Positions 18,013 through 27,589 of a stretch of DNA of 64,000 nt are shown piece by piece. Under the pieces are notes generated by a model. It worked only from the letters and a program-made list of their open reading frames with translations, was not told the origin of the DNA and did no database searches. The translations under genes and the position numbers were made by a program. The DNA lies in the NCBI RefSeq assembly GCF_026342835.1, contig NZ_JAPEMI010000002.1, forward strand, positions 1,116,001 to 1,180,000, given 5' to 3'. Source of the stretch: Streptomyces sp. NBC_00154. Lineage in GTDB: Bacteria; Actinomycetota; Actinomycetes; Streptomycetales; Streptomycetaceae. Every line of letters begins with the position of its first letter. The stretch's first letter is position 1.

Positions 18013-19150
18013 TCACGAGGCAAGCAGTACCCGCTTGCGCAGGAGCTTGAAGCCAGCGCGTCCATACATCTGCCGCTTGATCATTTTGATGCGGTTGACG
18101 TGGCCTTCCACGACGCCTGAGCTCCAGGGAAGGGTCAGGCCGGCCGTGACGGCTGCGAGGTCGCGTGCGAGGCCGTTGGTAAAGGTGTGCAGACTGGGCA
18201 GGTCGTCGGCTCGGACCGCCTCTATCCACTCGGGGAGCCGTTCTCCCTGGAGCTGGGTGATCATCTGCCCGAAGAAGCGGACGTGCCCGGCGAGGGCGTC
18301 CAGTTCGGGGCAGTGGGTCAGAACGGACTTGAGCTTGATTCGCTCGTTCTCCGGAAGCGCGTCGGGATGGGTCAGGATCCACCCGGCAACAGTCCTGGGA
18401 GATGGCGGTCGACCCCCAGGCACTGCGTCCCGGAAGGGACGAAGGTATGCACGGACGGCCCCGTATCCATCTGAGTATTCGTGGGTCTGGATCTCCTTCC
18501 AGAGGGTCCAGGCGTTCGTGCAGCCCTCGGCCCACCGCTCGTGCAAGTACGGCTTGAAGTTGTCGAGCTTCGTCCTGCGGTTTTGCCACTGCCCTTGGAA
18601 GAGATCTGCAGCGGATCCACCGCTCTGCCGGTTTCGACGTCGACCAGCACAATCCCGTAGACACGGCCCTTGCGCATCGCGTACTCGTCGATGCCCACCG
18701 CTCGCGGGGCCGACGGTTGAGGGTCAGGCATCGCATGACCAGCCGAAGTACCGTGCTGCGGCTGACGGAGATACCGAAGACCGCAAGGCGGGCGCCGGCG
18801 CGGCCAGCCAAAGGCGAGACCCACCTTGGCCAAGGCCGAACGCAGTGGCTCAGTCCGCTGACCGTGACGGCGGGTCAGTCCGGGGATCTGCTCAACGAAG
18901 GTCTGCCGTCCGCAGGAGGTGTCCGCGCAGACGAACCGGCGGACCTGCAGGCGCAGCACCACACGCCTTTCCGCGCTTGGAAGGTCGGCAGGAAAACGCA
19001 GGTAGTACCCGTGAATCCGGGCATCCTGCCAACGCCCCATCGGTTCCCGCCTTCCCTTTTCTTCGCCGCACCCCACGCGCAGCGGTGTCACTTCTGCTCG
19101 ACAATCACGAGCCGAGTGATCACCAACTGACGCCGGAACCCATCGACACA
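18013..19150 (-). pseudogene. ISL3-family transposase, decayed
   Basis: The C-terminal half (18013-18546) is a clean frame: NERIKLKSVLTHCPELDALA, HVRFFGQMITQLQG and WSSGVVEGHVNRIKMIKRQM, typical of ISL3/DDE_Tnp_ISL3. Further upstream the match continues only in shifted frames (VGIDEYAMRKGRVYGIVLVD, then RRFVCADTSCGRQTFVEQIP with the zinc-binding N-terminal domain). Several frameshifts; not functional. Confidence 0.88.
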
Positions 19151-19399
19151 CCGTTCCCAGAGATCGACGACGCCAGCGGGCGGTACGCAGGGACAGGTGC
19201 CGGACTGTCTATAAGCACTTCACGAAAGAACCGCCGCGACAGGCCAGCCGTCCCAGGGCAGGGTGGCCGGTACCGGGGCACCGCGACCGCGACCTGGACT
19301 GTGAAGTGGCCGCGCCGGCTCTCGGTGACGGCGGAGAGTTCACCGAGACCCGGCAGGCAGCGTGCAGCGCGCGGGTGGTTGATGTCCAGGTCCTGTGAG

Positions 19400-19930
19400 A
19401 AGCCGGGCCGCCTGAGCCGGATTGGGGACCGCCGCCGGGTCCACCTCCTCGTTGACTGCCGGGGTGTTTCACCTGATCCCGTTGAGAGGGTTCTCCGCGA
19501 AGTACCCTTTTTCAACTGCCGTGTTGAGCACTTCGCTGAGTGCAGCCCGCTTCCGCCGTGCCGTTATTGCCGCAGCGGCCTTGCCGTCCAACTTGCGACC
19601 CAGCGCATCAAGCCGCTCGTCGCAACACGTCGGCTTCCGCAAGCGCACTCACGGGCAGGGAGTTCCAGTGATCCAGTCCAAATCCTTCTGCCACTCTTCG
19701 ACTGGTTCTTGGTCCCACGCGTTCTTGTTGAACGCCCACGAATACAGGGCACGTCTCAGTACCCGCGGCTCGAGGTATGACGCGCTGGGTTGGACCAGCG
19801 CAGGCGCGATCGCGCCAAAGGCGTCGGCCAGAGTACGGCGCGTGTTTTCCTGACGTTCGTTCCCAACTTGGAACCGGCTCAGCCGACCAGGGCGCTGGCG
19901 CGTGTCGCGGAATCGGAGGTTGTAACTCAT
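19400..19930 (-). pseudogene. Tyrosine integrase of an actinomycete integrative element, N-terminal remnant
   Basis: Starts ATG at 19930 (MSYNLRFRDTRQ). It matches the SAM-like N-terminal domain of AICE/phage-type integrases in pieces: LRRALYSWAFNKN, then RLDALGRKLDGKAAAAITAR and EVLNTAVEKGYFAENPLNGI, then VDPAAVPNPAQAARLL, in at least three frames. The catalytic R-H-R-Y domain is absent. Adjacent to an excisionase remnant, so this was the integration module of a lost element. Confidence 0.8.
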
Positions 19931-19932
19931 CG

Positions 19933-20070
19933 TCAAATTTCAGAAGCGCTCTTGCACGCAGCCCACCAGGCATCCAAATCCGTTCGGCGGCAGCGGAGTT
20001 CGCCATTGGGCAGTTTGATCATTCGGGGTGCCTGGCCGCGGGCGCGCAGACGGTAGAAGGCCACGTCAGT
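19933..20070 (-). pseudogene. Excisionase-type HTH protein, C-terminal remnant
   Basis: Reads AFYRLRARGQAPRMIKLPNG then RRTDLDAWWAACKSASEI and stop, the second half of a MerR-like/excisionase HTH protein of the type encoded just before integrases. The stop is 2 bases from the integrase ATG, the usual xis-int arrangement. The N-terminal half is out of frame or lost. Confidence 0.75.
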
Positions 20071-20425
20071 GTGCGGTCGGTGCAAAGAAACCGGAAGGCG
20101 GCACCGGGCCCTTGCCGACGACCCGGACGTCATTCCCTTACCCGCGCAGCGCGTCCATCGCCACGACGTCCTCAGCGGGCTGATCCCTGAGTACCGCAGC
20201 ACTGCCTGACGAAGATCACGACGGTCCGGAGCACGCCCCGCTGGACCGGTACGGGGCTCCTCCTCTCCCTTTGCCCCGGTTTGCTACGGATCGGCTGGTG
20301 GTCGGCCGTCCGGAAAGTTGCGACACATCTGCGAATGTTTTCGTGACCGTAAGGTCCGACTGACGAGACGTCAAGGGATTGCGCAGCGCGGACGAAAGCG
20401 GACGGGCGCGATCGGTGGAGGGCGT
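20071..20425. other. No recognisable gene
   Basis: About 350 bases between the excisionase remnant and the arabinoside promoter. No coding or structural signal that I trust. Confidence 0.35.
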
Positions 20426-20490
20426 CGAAATGTTTCGGTAGTCAACCCTGACGATCATTCATAAGTTTCGGTGAACTTTCGGAAATGATT
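20426..20490 (+). promoter_or_regulatory. Candidate operator cluster upstream of the arabinoside operon
   Basis: An inverted repeat CGAAA-TG-TTTCG at 20426-20437 is followed by a tandem TTTCGGTGAACTTTCGG at 20466-20482, so TTTCGG occurs three times just ahead of the -35. LacI-type repressors control such operons in actinobacteria, but no repressor gene lies in this window. Confidence 0.4.
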
Positions 20491-20492
20491 CA

Positions 20493-20522
20493 TTGACTGC
20501 CGCTCTGCACCGAGCGCATACT
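20493..20522 (+). promoter_or_regulatory. Sigma70-type promoter for the arabinoside operon
   Basis: TTGACT (20493-20498), 18-base spacer, CATACT (20517-20522), about 210 bases before the first start codon. The candidate operator repeats abut the -35. Confidence 0.5.
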
Positions 20523-20733
20523 CTCCACCGATCGGCACCTCCCCGTAATGGACACGACTCCATACGGTCACACCCGTCCACCTGGCACGTCCACACGCGC
20601 ATGCCCGGAGCCGGAAAGCAGGGTTGCAGTGATCGTCACTACTTCGCGTACGTGCCCGACCCTCACTGTTGCCACGGCCGTCCTGCCACTTCGCACCAAT
20701 TGTGTCAATTACGATAGATCAGGGACTTCCACG

Positions 20734-22032
20734 ATGACGAGGAAAACACGCAGCGCGACGGCTGTCGCGATCGGCTTGGGCATCGCACTCGTTGCCACCG
20801 GCTGCGCCGGCGGCAGCGACGGCAACGGCAGCAGCGGTTCGTCCGATGGCAAGGTCACGTTGACCGTCTGGGAGAACGCGCAGCCCGGGCCCGGTGCGGA
20901 GTACTGGAAGACGGCGGCGAAGGCATACCACTCGCTGCACCCGAACGTCACGGTCAAGATCCAGGCGGTCCAGAACGAGGACCTCGACGGCAAGCTGCAG
21001 ACCGCGCTCAACTCGAACTCCGCCCCGGACATCTTCCTGCAGCGCGGTGGCGGCAAGATGCAGGCCATGGTCAACGCCGGCCAGCTCCAGGCGCTGAACC
21101 TCACCGACACCGACAAGGCAAATGCAGGCGCGGCAGGTGTCGCGGGCTATTCGATCGACGGCAAGGTCTACGCGATGCCGCTCGACACCCAGCCCGAGGG
21201 CATCTACTACAGCAAGGACCTGTTCCAGCGGGCTGGCATCACCTCGACGCCGACGACGATGGACGAGCTCGAGGCCGATGTCGCGAAGCTGAAGGCGATC
21301 AAGGTCGCGCCGATCGCGGTCGGTGCCAAGGACGCCTGGCCGGCTGCGCACTGGTACTACAACTTCGCCCTGCGCGCGTGCAGCCAGGACACCATGAAGA
21401 AGACTGCCAAGTCGCTCGAGTTCACCGATCCGTGCTGGACCAAGGCCGGCGACGACCTGGCTTCGTTCCTGAAGGTCGACCCCTTCCAGAAGGGTTTCCT
21501 GACGACCTCGTCGCAGCAGGGCGCCGGGTCGTCGGCGGGCATGCTCGCGAACCACAAGGCGGCCATGGAGCTCATGGGCAACTGGAACCCCGGTGTGATC
21601 GCCGGCTTGACCAAGAACCAGAAGCCGCTTCCCGACCTGGGCTGGTTCCCCTTCCCTGCCGTGGCCGGTGGCCAGGGCGACCCGACCGCCATCATGGGTG
21701 GTCTCGACGGATACTCGCTGTCAAAGAACGCACCGAAGGAGGCCCTTGACTTCCTCGAGTGGCTTGTGACCGAGGACCAGCAGGAGGCCTACTCCAAGGC
21801 CTTCTTCACGATCCCGGTGAACAAGGACGCCCAGGAGGTCGTCACCGACCCCTTCAACGTCTCGGCACTGCAAGCCTTCAACAAGGCGGCCTACTCCATG
21901 ATGTTCCTTGACACCGAGTACGGCCAGAACGTCGGCAACGCCATGAACACCGCCGTCGTGAACCTGCTGGCCGGCAAGGGCACCGCTGCCGACATCGCCA
22001 AGGACACCAACGCTGCCGCCGCGAAGGGCTGA
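20734..22032 (+). CDS. ABC sugar transporter, lipoprotein substrate-binding protein
   Basis: A 432-residue family 1 extracellular solute-binding protein (SBP_bac_1). The signal peptide MTRKTRSATAVAIGLGIALV ends in the lipobox ATGC, so Cys 26 or so is lipidated, and a Gly/Ser-rich linker follows. The mature protein begins KVTLTVWENAQPGPGAEYW. The ATG at 20734 was chosen because it gives the signal peptide directly. First gene of an operon with two permeases (11-base gap) and a GH51 enzyme, so arabinose, arabinosides or arabino-oligosaccharides are the likely ligands (inference). No ATPase gene is present; actinomycetes commonly share MsiK. Confidence 0.93.
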   Translation: MTRKTRSATAVAIGLGIALVATGCAGGSDGNGSSGSSDGKVTLTVWENAQPGPGAEYWKTAAKAYHSLHPNVTVKIQAVQNEDLDGKLQTALNSNSAPDIFLQRGGGKMQAMVNAGQLQALNLTDTDKANAGAAGVAGYSIDGKVYAMPLDTQPEGIYYSKDLFQRAGITSTPTTMDELEADVAKLKAIKVAPIAVGAKDAWPAAHWYYNFALRACSQDTMKKTAKSLEFTDPCWTKAGDDLASFLKVDPFQKGFLTTSSQQGAGSSAGMLANHKAAMELMGNWNPGVIAGLTKNQKPLPDLGWFPFPAVAGGQGDPTAIMGGLDGYSLSKNAPKEALDFLEWLVTEDQQEAYSKAFFTIPVNKDAQEVVTDPFNVSALQAFNKAAYSMMFLDTEYGQNVGNAMNTAVVNLLAGKGTAADIAKDTNAAAAKG

Positions 22033-22043
22033 GTAAGCAGACG

Positions 22044-23066
22044 ATGAGCAACACCCTGGGTACTGACACGGCCACCGGCCGCCAGTCGCAGGGCACGCCT
22101 GGAGTCGGGGGCGCGGCCGAGTCCGCGTCCCCGGCTTCGCTGCGAGCGGCTGCGCGCCGCCGCAGCCGTGCCAAGATGCGACTCGAGATCGCGGTCCTGT
22201 CCGGACCCGCGATCATTATGTTCTTGGCCTTCGTGATCTTCCCGGTGGCGCTCGCTGCGTTCTACGGCTTCTACCGGTGGCACGGCTACGGAGCGCCCAC
22301 CGACTGGGTCGGCCTTAACAACTACAAGCTGATCCTCACCGACCCCGCGTTCCAGCAAGTTCTGTGGCACAACGGCCTGATCCTGGTGCTCTCACTGGTC
22401 ATCCAGGGCCCGCTGGCGATCATCCTCGCGCTCCTGCTCAACCAGAAGATCCGCGGTCGCTCGATCATCCGCGTCCTGATCTTCGTCCCGTACGTCATCT
22501 CCGAGGTCATCGTCGGCACCGGCTGGAGCCTGATGCTCCAGAGCAGCGGCGCCGTCAACGACCTGCTGCAGCACATGGGCCTGGGCTTCCTGCAGGCTGA
22601 GTGGCTCTCCAACCCGAAGCTGGCCATCTGGACGCTGATGGGCATCATCTCGTGGAAGTACATCGGCTTCGCGGTGATTCTGATGCTCGCCGGCCTGCAG
22701 TCGATCCCCGAGGAGCTCTTCGAGGCCGCTCAGATCGACGGCGCCTCCTACTGGCAGATCCAGCGCCGCATCACGCTGCCCCTGCTGGGGCCGACGATCC
22801 GCATCTGGGCGTTCCTGTCGATCATCGGCTCGCTGCAGTTGTTCGACCTCGTCTACATCATCTGGGGTCCATACGTCGCGGGCACCGCGGGCACCTCGAC
22901 CATGGCGATCTACATGGTCGCCCAGGGCCGCAACGCGGGCAACTACGGCTACGGCAGCGCCATCGCGGTCGTCATGTTCCTGATCTCGCTCGTCGTCGCG
23001 CTGATCTACCAGCGCTTCGTCCTGCGCCGCGACCTCCAGGGTGCCGTCACCGAAGGAGCCATCTGA
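22044..23066 (+). CDS. ABC sugar transporter permease (MalF type)
   Basis: A 340-residue inner-membrane subunit. A ~45-residue cytoplasmic N-terminus is followed by six hydrophobic segments, starting LSGPAIIMFLAFVIFPVALA. The EAA loop that contacts the ATPase is visible as EELFEAAQIDGASYWQIQRR. Pairs with the next gene; the TGA and next ATG share a base (TGATG at 23064-23068), indicating translational coupling. Confidence 0.93.
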   Translation: MSNTLGTDTATGRQSQGTPGVGGAAESASPASLRAAARRRSRAKMRLEIAVLSGPAIIMFLAFVIFPVALAAFYGFYRWHGYGAPTDWVGLNNYKLILTDPAFQQVLWHNGLILVLSLVIQGPLAIILALLLNQKIRGRSIIRVLIFVPYVISEVIVGTGWSLMLQSSGAVNDLLQHMGLGFLQAEWLSNPKLAIWTLMGIISWKYIGFAVILMLAGLQSIPEELFEAAQIDGASYWQIQRRITLPLLGPTIRIWAFLSIIGSLQLFDLVYIIWGPYVAGTAGTSTMAIYMVAQGRNAGNYGYGSAIAVVMFLISLVVALIYQRFVLRRDLQGAVTEGAI

Positions 23067-23968
23067 TGAGCGCGACAACGGGCAACTCCTGGTTTTCCTC
23101 CGCCGCGGCGCCGAATGCGCCCATCGGCCGTCGCGGCAATCGTGACAAGCCGCAGAAGTGGGGGAATCCCTTCACCTACTTCATCGCGCTGCTCTTCATC
23201 GGGGTCTGCATCGCGCCGGTGCTCTACATCGTGCTCGGCGGATTCCGCACCAACTCGCAGATCAGCACGAGCCCGGCCGCCCTACCGCACCCCTGGGTCG
23301 TCAGCAACTACATCAGCGTCCTGAAGTCGGTGACGTTCTGGGGTGAATTCGCGAACTCCATCATCGTCGCGCTCGTGAGCACCGTCGGCACCGTCGTCCT
23401 CGGCCTGATGGTGAGCTTCGTGCTCGCGCGCTACGACTTCAAGCTCAAGGGCGCGATGTATTCCCTGTTCGCCGCCGGCCTGATGTTTCCGATGGTCATC
23501 GCGATCACCCCGCTGTACATCGTCATCAAGGAACTCGGCCTCGTCGATAACCTGTTCGGCGTGATCGTCCCGCAGATCGCCTTCGGCCTGCCGACGACCG
23601 TCATCATCCTGGTGCCGTTCCTCAGAGCCATTCCGAACGAGATCGAGGAGGCCGCCGCGATCGACGGTGCAAGCCGACTCGGATTCTTCTTCCGCATGGT
23701 GATCCCGCTGTCACTGCCCGGTGTGGTGACGGTCGGCATCCTCGGGTTCATCGGCAGCTGGAACAACTACGTCCTGCCCCTGTACGTCCTCAACTCGCAG
23801 GCGAACTTCACCCTGCCGCTCGGCGTCCAGGCCTTCTCCTCGCAATACTCCGTGGACACCGCGAGAGTCCTCGCGTTCACCTCACTCGCAATGCTCCCCG
23901 CACTGATCTTCTTCGCGATCTTCGAGAAGAAGATCGTCGGCGGTCTCACCGGCGCCGTGAAGGGCTGA
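23066..23968 (+). CDS. ABC sugar transporter permease (MalG type)
   Basis: A 300-residue second permease: TM1 in FTYFIALLFIGVCIAPVLYI, EAA loop IPNEIEEAAAIDGASRLGFF, and the typical MalG C-terminus ending EKKIVGGLTGAVKG. ATG at 23066 overlaps the upstream stop. With the binding protein it forms the membrane part of a CUT1-class importer. Confidence 0.93.
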   Translation: MSATTGNSWFSSAAAPNAPIGRRGNRDKPQKWGNPFTYFIALLFIGVCIAPVLYIVLGGFRTNSQISTSPAALPHPWVVSNYISVLKSVTFWGEFANSIIVALVSTVGTVVLGLMVSFVLARYDFKLKGAMYSLFAAGLMFPMVIAITPLYIVIKELGLVDNLFGVIVPQIAFGLPTTVIILVPFLRAIPNEIEEAAAIDGASRLGFFFRMVIPLSLPGVVTVGILGFIGSWNNYVLPLYVLNSQANFTLPLGVQAFSSQYSVDTARVLAFTSLAMLPALIFFAIFEKKIVGGLTGAVKG

Positions 23969-24001
23969 AACCGGCACCAGTATCTGCACCGGACCGTCTC
24001 A

Positions 24002-24037
24002 GGCCTGCCCCTGCCGTACGTCCGGCAGGGGCAGGCC
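24002..24037 (+). terminator. 15-bp perfect hairpin between permease and GH51 genes
   Basis: GGCCTGCCCCTGCCG (24002-24016), loop TACGTC, then the exact complement (24023-24037). No U-tract. It may be a terminator allowing partial read-through, or an mRNA-stabilising element giving transporter and hydrolase different levels. Confidence 0.6.
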
Positions 24038-24102
24038 GCTGATCGGCGGCATCGCTCAGCCCGCGGCGCGCCCCGCGCCATCCCACAGAAAGGACCATTG
24101 AA

Positions 24103-25602
24103 TTGCCTCGCGCCCACATCGAGCTCGACAAGCAGGCCGTCATCGCTCCTGTCCGACGCCGCACCTTCGGCTCGTTCGTCGAGCACCTCGGCCGCTGCGT
24201 GTACACCGGGCTCTACGAGCCGGAACACCCGAGCGCGAACGATGAAGGGTTCCGCATGGACGTCGTCGAACTCGTCAGGGAGCTCGGCAGCACGACCATC
24301 CGCTACCCGGGCGGCAACTTCGTCTCCGGCTTCCGCTGGGAGGACTCGGTCGGCCCGCGCGCGAAGCGCCCGGTGCGCCGCGACCTCGCCTGGCACTCGC
24401 TCGAATCGAACCAGGTCGGCCTCGACGAGTTCGCCAAGTGGCTCAAGCTCACCGAGTCCGAGCTGATGCTGGCGGTCAACGTCGCCACGCGAGGCATCCT
24501 GCCTGCCCTGGACCTACTCGAGTACGCCAACCACCCGTCTGGCACGGCGCTGTCGGACTTGCGCATCGCCAACGGCACGCCGGACCCGCACAACGTGCGC
24601 ATGTGGTGCCTCGGCAACGAGATGGACGGACCGTGGCAGACGGGCTTCATGACGGCGGACGACTACGGCAAGATCGCCGCCCGCACCGCCGCCGCGATGA
24701 AGATGGCCGACAAGGACCTCGAACTCGTCGTCTGCGGCTCCTCCGGGTCCGGCATGCCGACATTCGGCGACTGGGAGCGCACGGTGCTCGAGCACAGCTA
24801 CGACTATGTCGATTACGTCTCGTGCCACGCCTACTACCAGGAGCACGACGGCGACCTCGGCTCCTTCCTCGCCTCGGCGATCGACATGGACTACTTCATC
24901 GACACCGTCGTCGCGACCGCCGACCACGTGGGGTACAAGAAACGCTCAAACAAGAAGATCAACGTCTCCTTCGACGAGTGGAACGTCTGGTACCTCAAGG
25001 AGCACCAGGAGTCCGAGGAGGTCAACGACAAGTGGCGCTACGCCCCTCGGCAGCTCGAGGACATGTACACGGTGGCGGATGCCGTCGTCGTCGGCAACCT
25101 GCTGATGACGCTCCTCAAGCGCAGCGACCGCGTCACCTCGGCATCCCTCGCGCAGCTCGTCAACGTGATCGCCCCGATCATGACCGAGCCCGGCGGCCCG
25201 GCCTGGCGGCAGACGACCTTCTACCCGTTCTCGATCACGAGCCGGCTCGCTTCCGGCGAGGTGATCCGGCCCGTGATCGAGACGCCGACGTACAAAACGG
25301 CGCGCCACGGCGAGGCATCCGTCATCGACGCCGTCGCGACCGTCGACGAGGACCGGGCCGCAGTCTTCCTCGTCAACCGCGACCTGAGGGAGGCCGCGCA
25401 GGTCACGATCGACGTGCGCAGCCTCGGCTCGTCGCGCATCGTCGAGGCGGTCACGCTCGCCGACGCCGACGTATACGCGAAGAACACGCTCGCCGAGCAG
25501 CACCGGGTGACCCCGTCCGCAAACACGAGTGTGACACTCGTCGACGGCGTGCTCACCATCGAGCTGCCACCGATTTCGTGGACGGCGATCGCCCTCCACT
25601 GA
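24103..25602 (+). CDS. abfA: Alpha-L-arabinofuranosidase, GH51
   Basis: A 499-residue GH51 enzyme that releases terminal alpha-L-arabinofuranose. General acid/base Glu lies in WCLGNEMDGPWQ (about residue 175) and the nucleophile Glu in VSFDEWNVWYLK (about 293); FGSFVEHLGRCVYTGLYEPE and RYPGGNFVSGF are family blocks. No signal peptide, so it acts in the cytoplasm on imported oligosaccharides, which fits the transporter upstream. Start is TTG at 24103, 8 bases after AGAAAGGA; no better ATG or GTG exists and the family N-terminus begins here. Confidence 0.95.
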   Translation: MPRAHIELDKQAVIAPVRRRTFGSFVEHLGRCVYTGLYEPEHPSANDEGFRMDVVELVRELGSTTIRYPGGNFVSGFRWEDSVGPRAKRPVRRDLAWHSLESNQVGLDEFAKWLKLTESELMLAVNVATRGILPALDLLEYANHPSGTALSDLRIANGTPDPHNVRMWCLGNEMDGPWQTGFMTADDYGKIAARTAAAMKMADKDLELVVCGSSGSGMPTFGDWERTVLEHSYDYVDYVSCHAYYQEHDGDLGSFLASAIDMDYFIDTVVATADHVGYKKRSNKKINVSFDEWNVWYLKEHQESEEVNDKWRYAPRQLEDMYTVADAVVVGNLLMTLLKRSDRVTSASLAQLVNVIAPIMTEPGGPAWRQTTFYPFSITSRLASGEVIRPVIETPTYKTARHGEASVIDAVATVDEDRAAVFLVNRDLREAAQVTIDVRSLGSSRIVEAVTLADADVYAKNTLAEQHRVTPSANTSVTLVDGVLTIELPPISWTAIALH

Positions 25603-25618
25603 GCGACGACACGAAGTA

Positions 25619-25658
25619 GATCTGACGCCGTGACGGATTTCTGTCGCGGCGCCAGATC
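25619..25658 (+). terminator. Terminator-like hairpin after abfA
   Basis: GATCTGACGCCGTGAC (25619-25634) pairs with GTCGCGGCGCCAGATC (25643-25658) over 16 positions with two mismatches and an 8-base loop, 17 bases after the GH51 stop. Confidence 0.65.
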
Positions 25659-25719
25659 ATGTCACCGCATACTCACTCGGAACGTTCGCAACTCAACGAG
25701 CCCGCTCGCGACTGTTGGG

Positions 25720-25835
25720 AGTTCACGGCCCGAACGCCGGGATCCGAGTGGGTTGAGTAGGTAGGAGCCGGGGCCGGATTCGATGATGGTGCCGTGGAAG
25801 GTGAGGTGGTCGACGATCGCGGGGCGCACAGGCGC
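25720..25835 (-). pseudogene. IstB-like (IS21) C-terminal fragment
   Basis: The reverse strand reads AIVDHLTFHGTIIESGPGSY, resembling the last strand-helix of IS21 IstB helper ATPases. Nothing upstream matches, so only a scrap remains. Confidence 0.45.
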
Positions 25836-25849
25836 AGGTCGGTGAAGGT

Positions 25850-26060
25850 CTTCGTCGTCCTGGATCAACCAGGTCGAGCGCTGGCCTGCTGACGGACAAG
25901 CTGATCCGGCGAGGCGTCCACACCTCCGTGAAGGCCCTCGAGGACGACATCAAGGCCTGGGTCGACACCTGGAACCAGGAGCCCAGACCGTTTACCTGGA
26001 CCAAGACCGCCGACGAGATCCTCAAATCCCTCGCCGACTACCTCGCCAAGATCAACCCAT
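25850..26060 (+). pseudogene. IS630 transposase C-terminal fragment
   Basis: Forward-strand pieces SSWINQVERW, then (after a frameshift) LLTDKLIRRGVHTSVKALED and DTWNQEPRPFTWTKTADEIL, ending YLAKINP. The tail continues beyond the ISAs1 insertion at 27477 (..CSQPSKE stop when the insert is removed). Confidence 0.85.
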
Positions 26061-26070
26061 GCAGCCAGCC
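26061..26070. repeat. 10-bp target-site duplication, left copy (ISAs1)
   Basis: GCAGCCAGCC, repeated at 27467-27476 directly beyond the right end of the ISAs1 element. Confidence 0.92.
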
Positions 26071-27466
26071 CAGGGGCATTGCGTGATTGGGATTGGTCCG
26101 GTTCGCCGGTCTCGTGAGTGACGTGGCGTCATGTCCGTTGTGGGGCAAGGGGCCCGGGAGAGCAGAGCAGGCACGGTGCTGGTGATCATGTGGTTGTCGA
26201 GACCCATGAGAACCGAGCGAGACCGTGCCTGCCCGAACATCATCGCCCATCCCTTCCGCACTGGAGAAACTGGGTTCCCCGACTGATCCCCTCACCTCAA
26301 GCGATGTCGCTGACCTGCGGCGTTTCCTGATCCTGGTCGCCGATCCCCGCGATGCGCGAGGACTGCGGTATCCGGCCCTCGCGTTGCTGTGCGCAGCCGT
26401 CTCGGCGGTGCTGACCGGGGCTCGCTCGCTCATCGCGATCAGCGAGTGGATCACGGATGCCCCGCAGCATGTGCTGGGCGTCCTCGGCTTCGCTGCCGAT
26501 CCACTTACCGGTCTGCGGCCGGTGCCGCACGCCGCAACCGTGCGCCGCCTGCTGCAGCGTGTGGACGGTGACGCGCTGGACGCGGCGATCAGCGCGTATC
26601 TGCAGGCCAGAACGCCGCCCCCGGTCGAGCCGGAGGCGGAGAAAGGGCCGGTGCGACGGGTGATCGCGGTCGACGGCAAGGTGGTCCGCGGATCGCGAAC
26701 CGCAACGGCCGCGGCGATCCAGCTGCTGGCGGCGATGGACCACCACGGCGTGGTCCTGGCCCAGCGGCAGGTCGCTTCCAAGAGCAACGAGATCCCCTCC
26801 TTCGCGCCGTTGCTGGACGGTCTCGAGCTGGAGAACACGGTGGTGACCGCCGACGCACTGCACACCCAGCACGACCACGGGGCCTATCTGACCAGTCGCG
26901 GCGCGCACTACGTGGCCGTCGTGAAGAAGAACCATCCGGGCCTGTACGCCCAGGTCAGGAAGCTGCCCTGGCGAGACATCCCGCTCGGGCACCGCACTCG
27001 CGACCACGCCCACCACCGCGACGAGATCCGCCGGCTCAAGGTCGCCGCGTTCAGCCACCTCGACTACCCCGGCGCCCGCCAGGCGATCCAAGTCGTACGG
27101 TGGCGACGCGACTTGAGCACCGGGAAGCTGACCATCGAGCGCGTCTACCTGATCACCAGCCTGAGCGCCTTCGACGCCACCTGCACCGAGCTCGCCACCT
27201 GGATCAGAGGCCACTGGGGAATCGAGAACCTCCTGCACCACGTGCGGGACCGCACGTTCCGCGAGGACGACTCCAAGGTCCGCACCGGCACCCTGCCTCG
27301 CGCCATGGCCTCCCTGCGCAACCTCGCCATCAGCGTCTTCCGCCAGGACGGCCAGACCAACATCGCCGCCGCCCTCCGCCACACCGGCCGCGACTACCAC
27401 CGGCCCCTACGAACCCTCGGTCTCACGTGACGAACCCAGACAGATCTCGATCATGCAATGACCCTG
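26071..27466 (+). mobile_element. Intact ISAs1-family element
   Basis: 1396 bp, from CAGGGGCATTGCGTGATTGG to the related reverse complement ending ATGCAATGACCCTG (imperfect terminal repeats of about 23 bp). Flanked by a perfect 10-bp duplication, with one full-length transposase. Inserted in the tail of an IS630 remnant. Confidence 0.92.
26225..27430 (+). CDS. ISAs1 family transposase
   Basis: A 401-residue H-repeat/ISAs1 transposase. It has the N-terminal DDE_Tnp_1-associated domain (DVADLRRFLILVADPRDARG), VIAVDGKVVRGSRTATAAAI with the first Asp, VVTADALHTQHDHGAYL with the second, and HWGIENLLHHVRDRTFREDD with the C-terminal Glu. Full length with a GTG start at 26225; no lesions seen, so probably functional. 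Confidence 0.95.
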   Translation: MPARTSSPIPSALEKLGSPTDPLTSSDVADLRRFLILVADPRDARGLRYPALALLCAAVSAVLTGARSLIAISEWITDAPQHVLGVLGFAADPLTGLRPVPHAATVRRLLQRVDGDALDAAISAYLQARTPPPVEPEAEKGPVRRVIAVDGKVVRGSRTATAAAIQLLAAMDHHGVVLAQRQVASKSNEIPSFAPLLDGLELENTVVTADALHTQHDHGAYLTSRGAHYVAVVKKNHPGLYAQVRKLPWRDIPLGHRTRDHAHHRDEIRRLKVAAFSHLDYPGARQAIQVVRWRRDLSTGKLTIERVYLITSLSAFDATCTELATWIRGHWGIENLLHHVRDRTFREDDSKVRTGTLPRAMASLRNLAISVFRQDGQTNIAAALRHTGRDYHRPLRTLGLT

Positions 27467-27589
27467 GCAGCCAGCCGTCAAAGGAATAGTTACCCTCGCG
27501 ATTTCCCGCGCAACACTGGGCTCAATGAGGGAGCCGTCGGGGGCTCGGCCTTGATTGCCATGATGCGTGACCAGCAAAGGAGCACCCCC

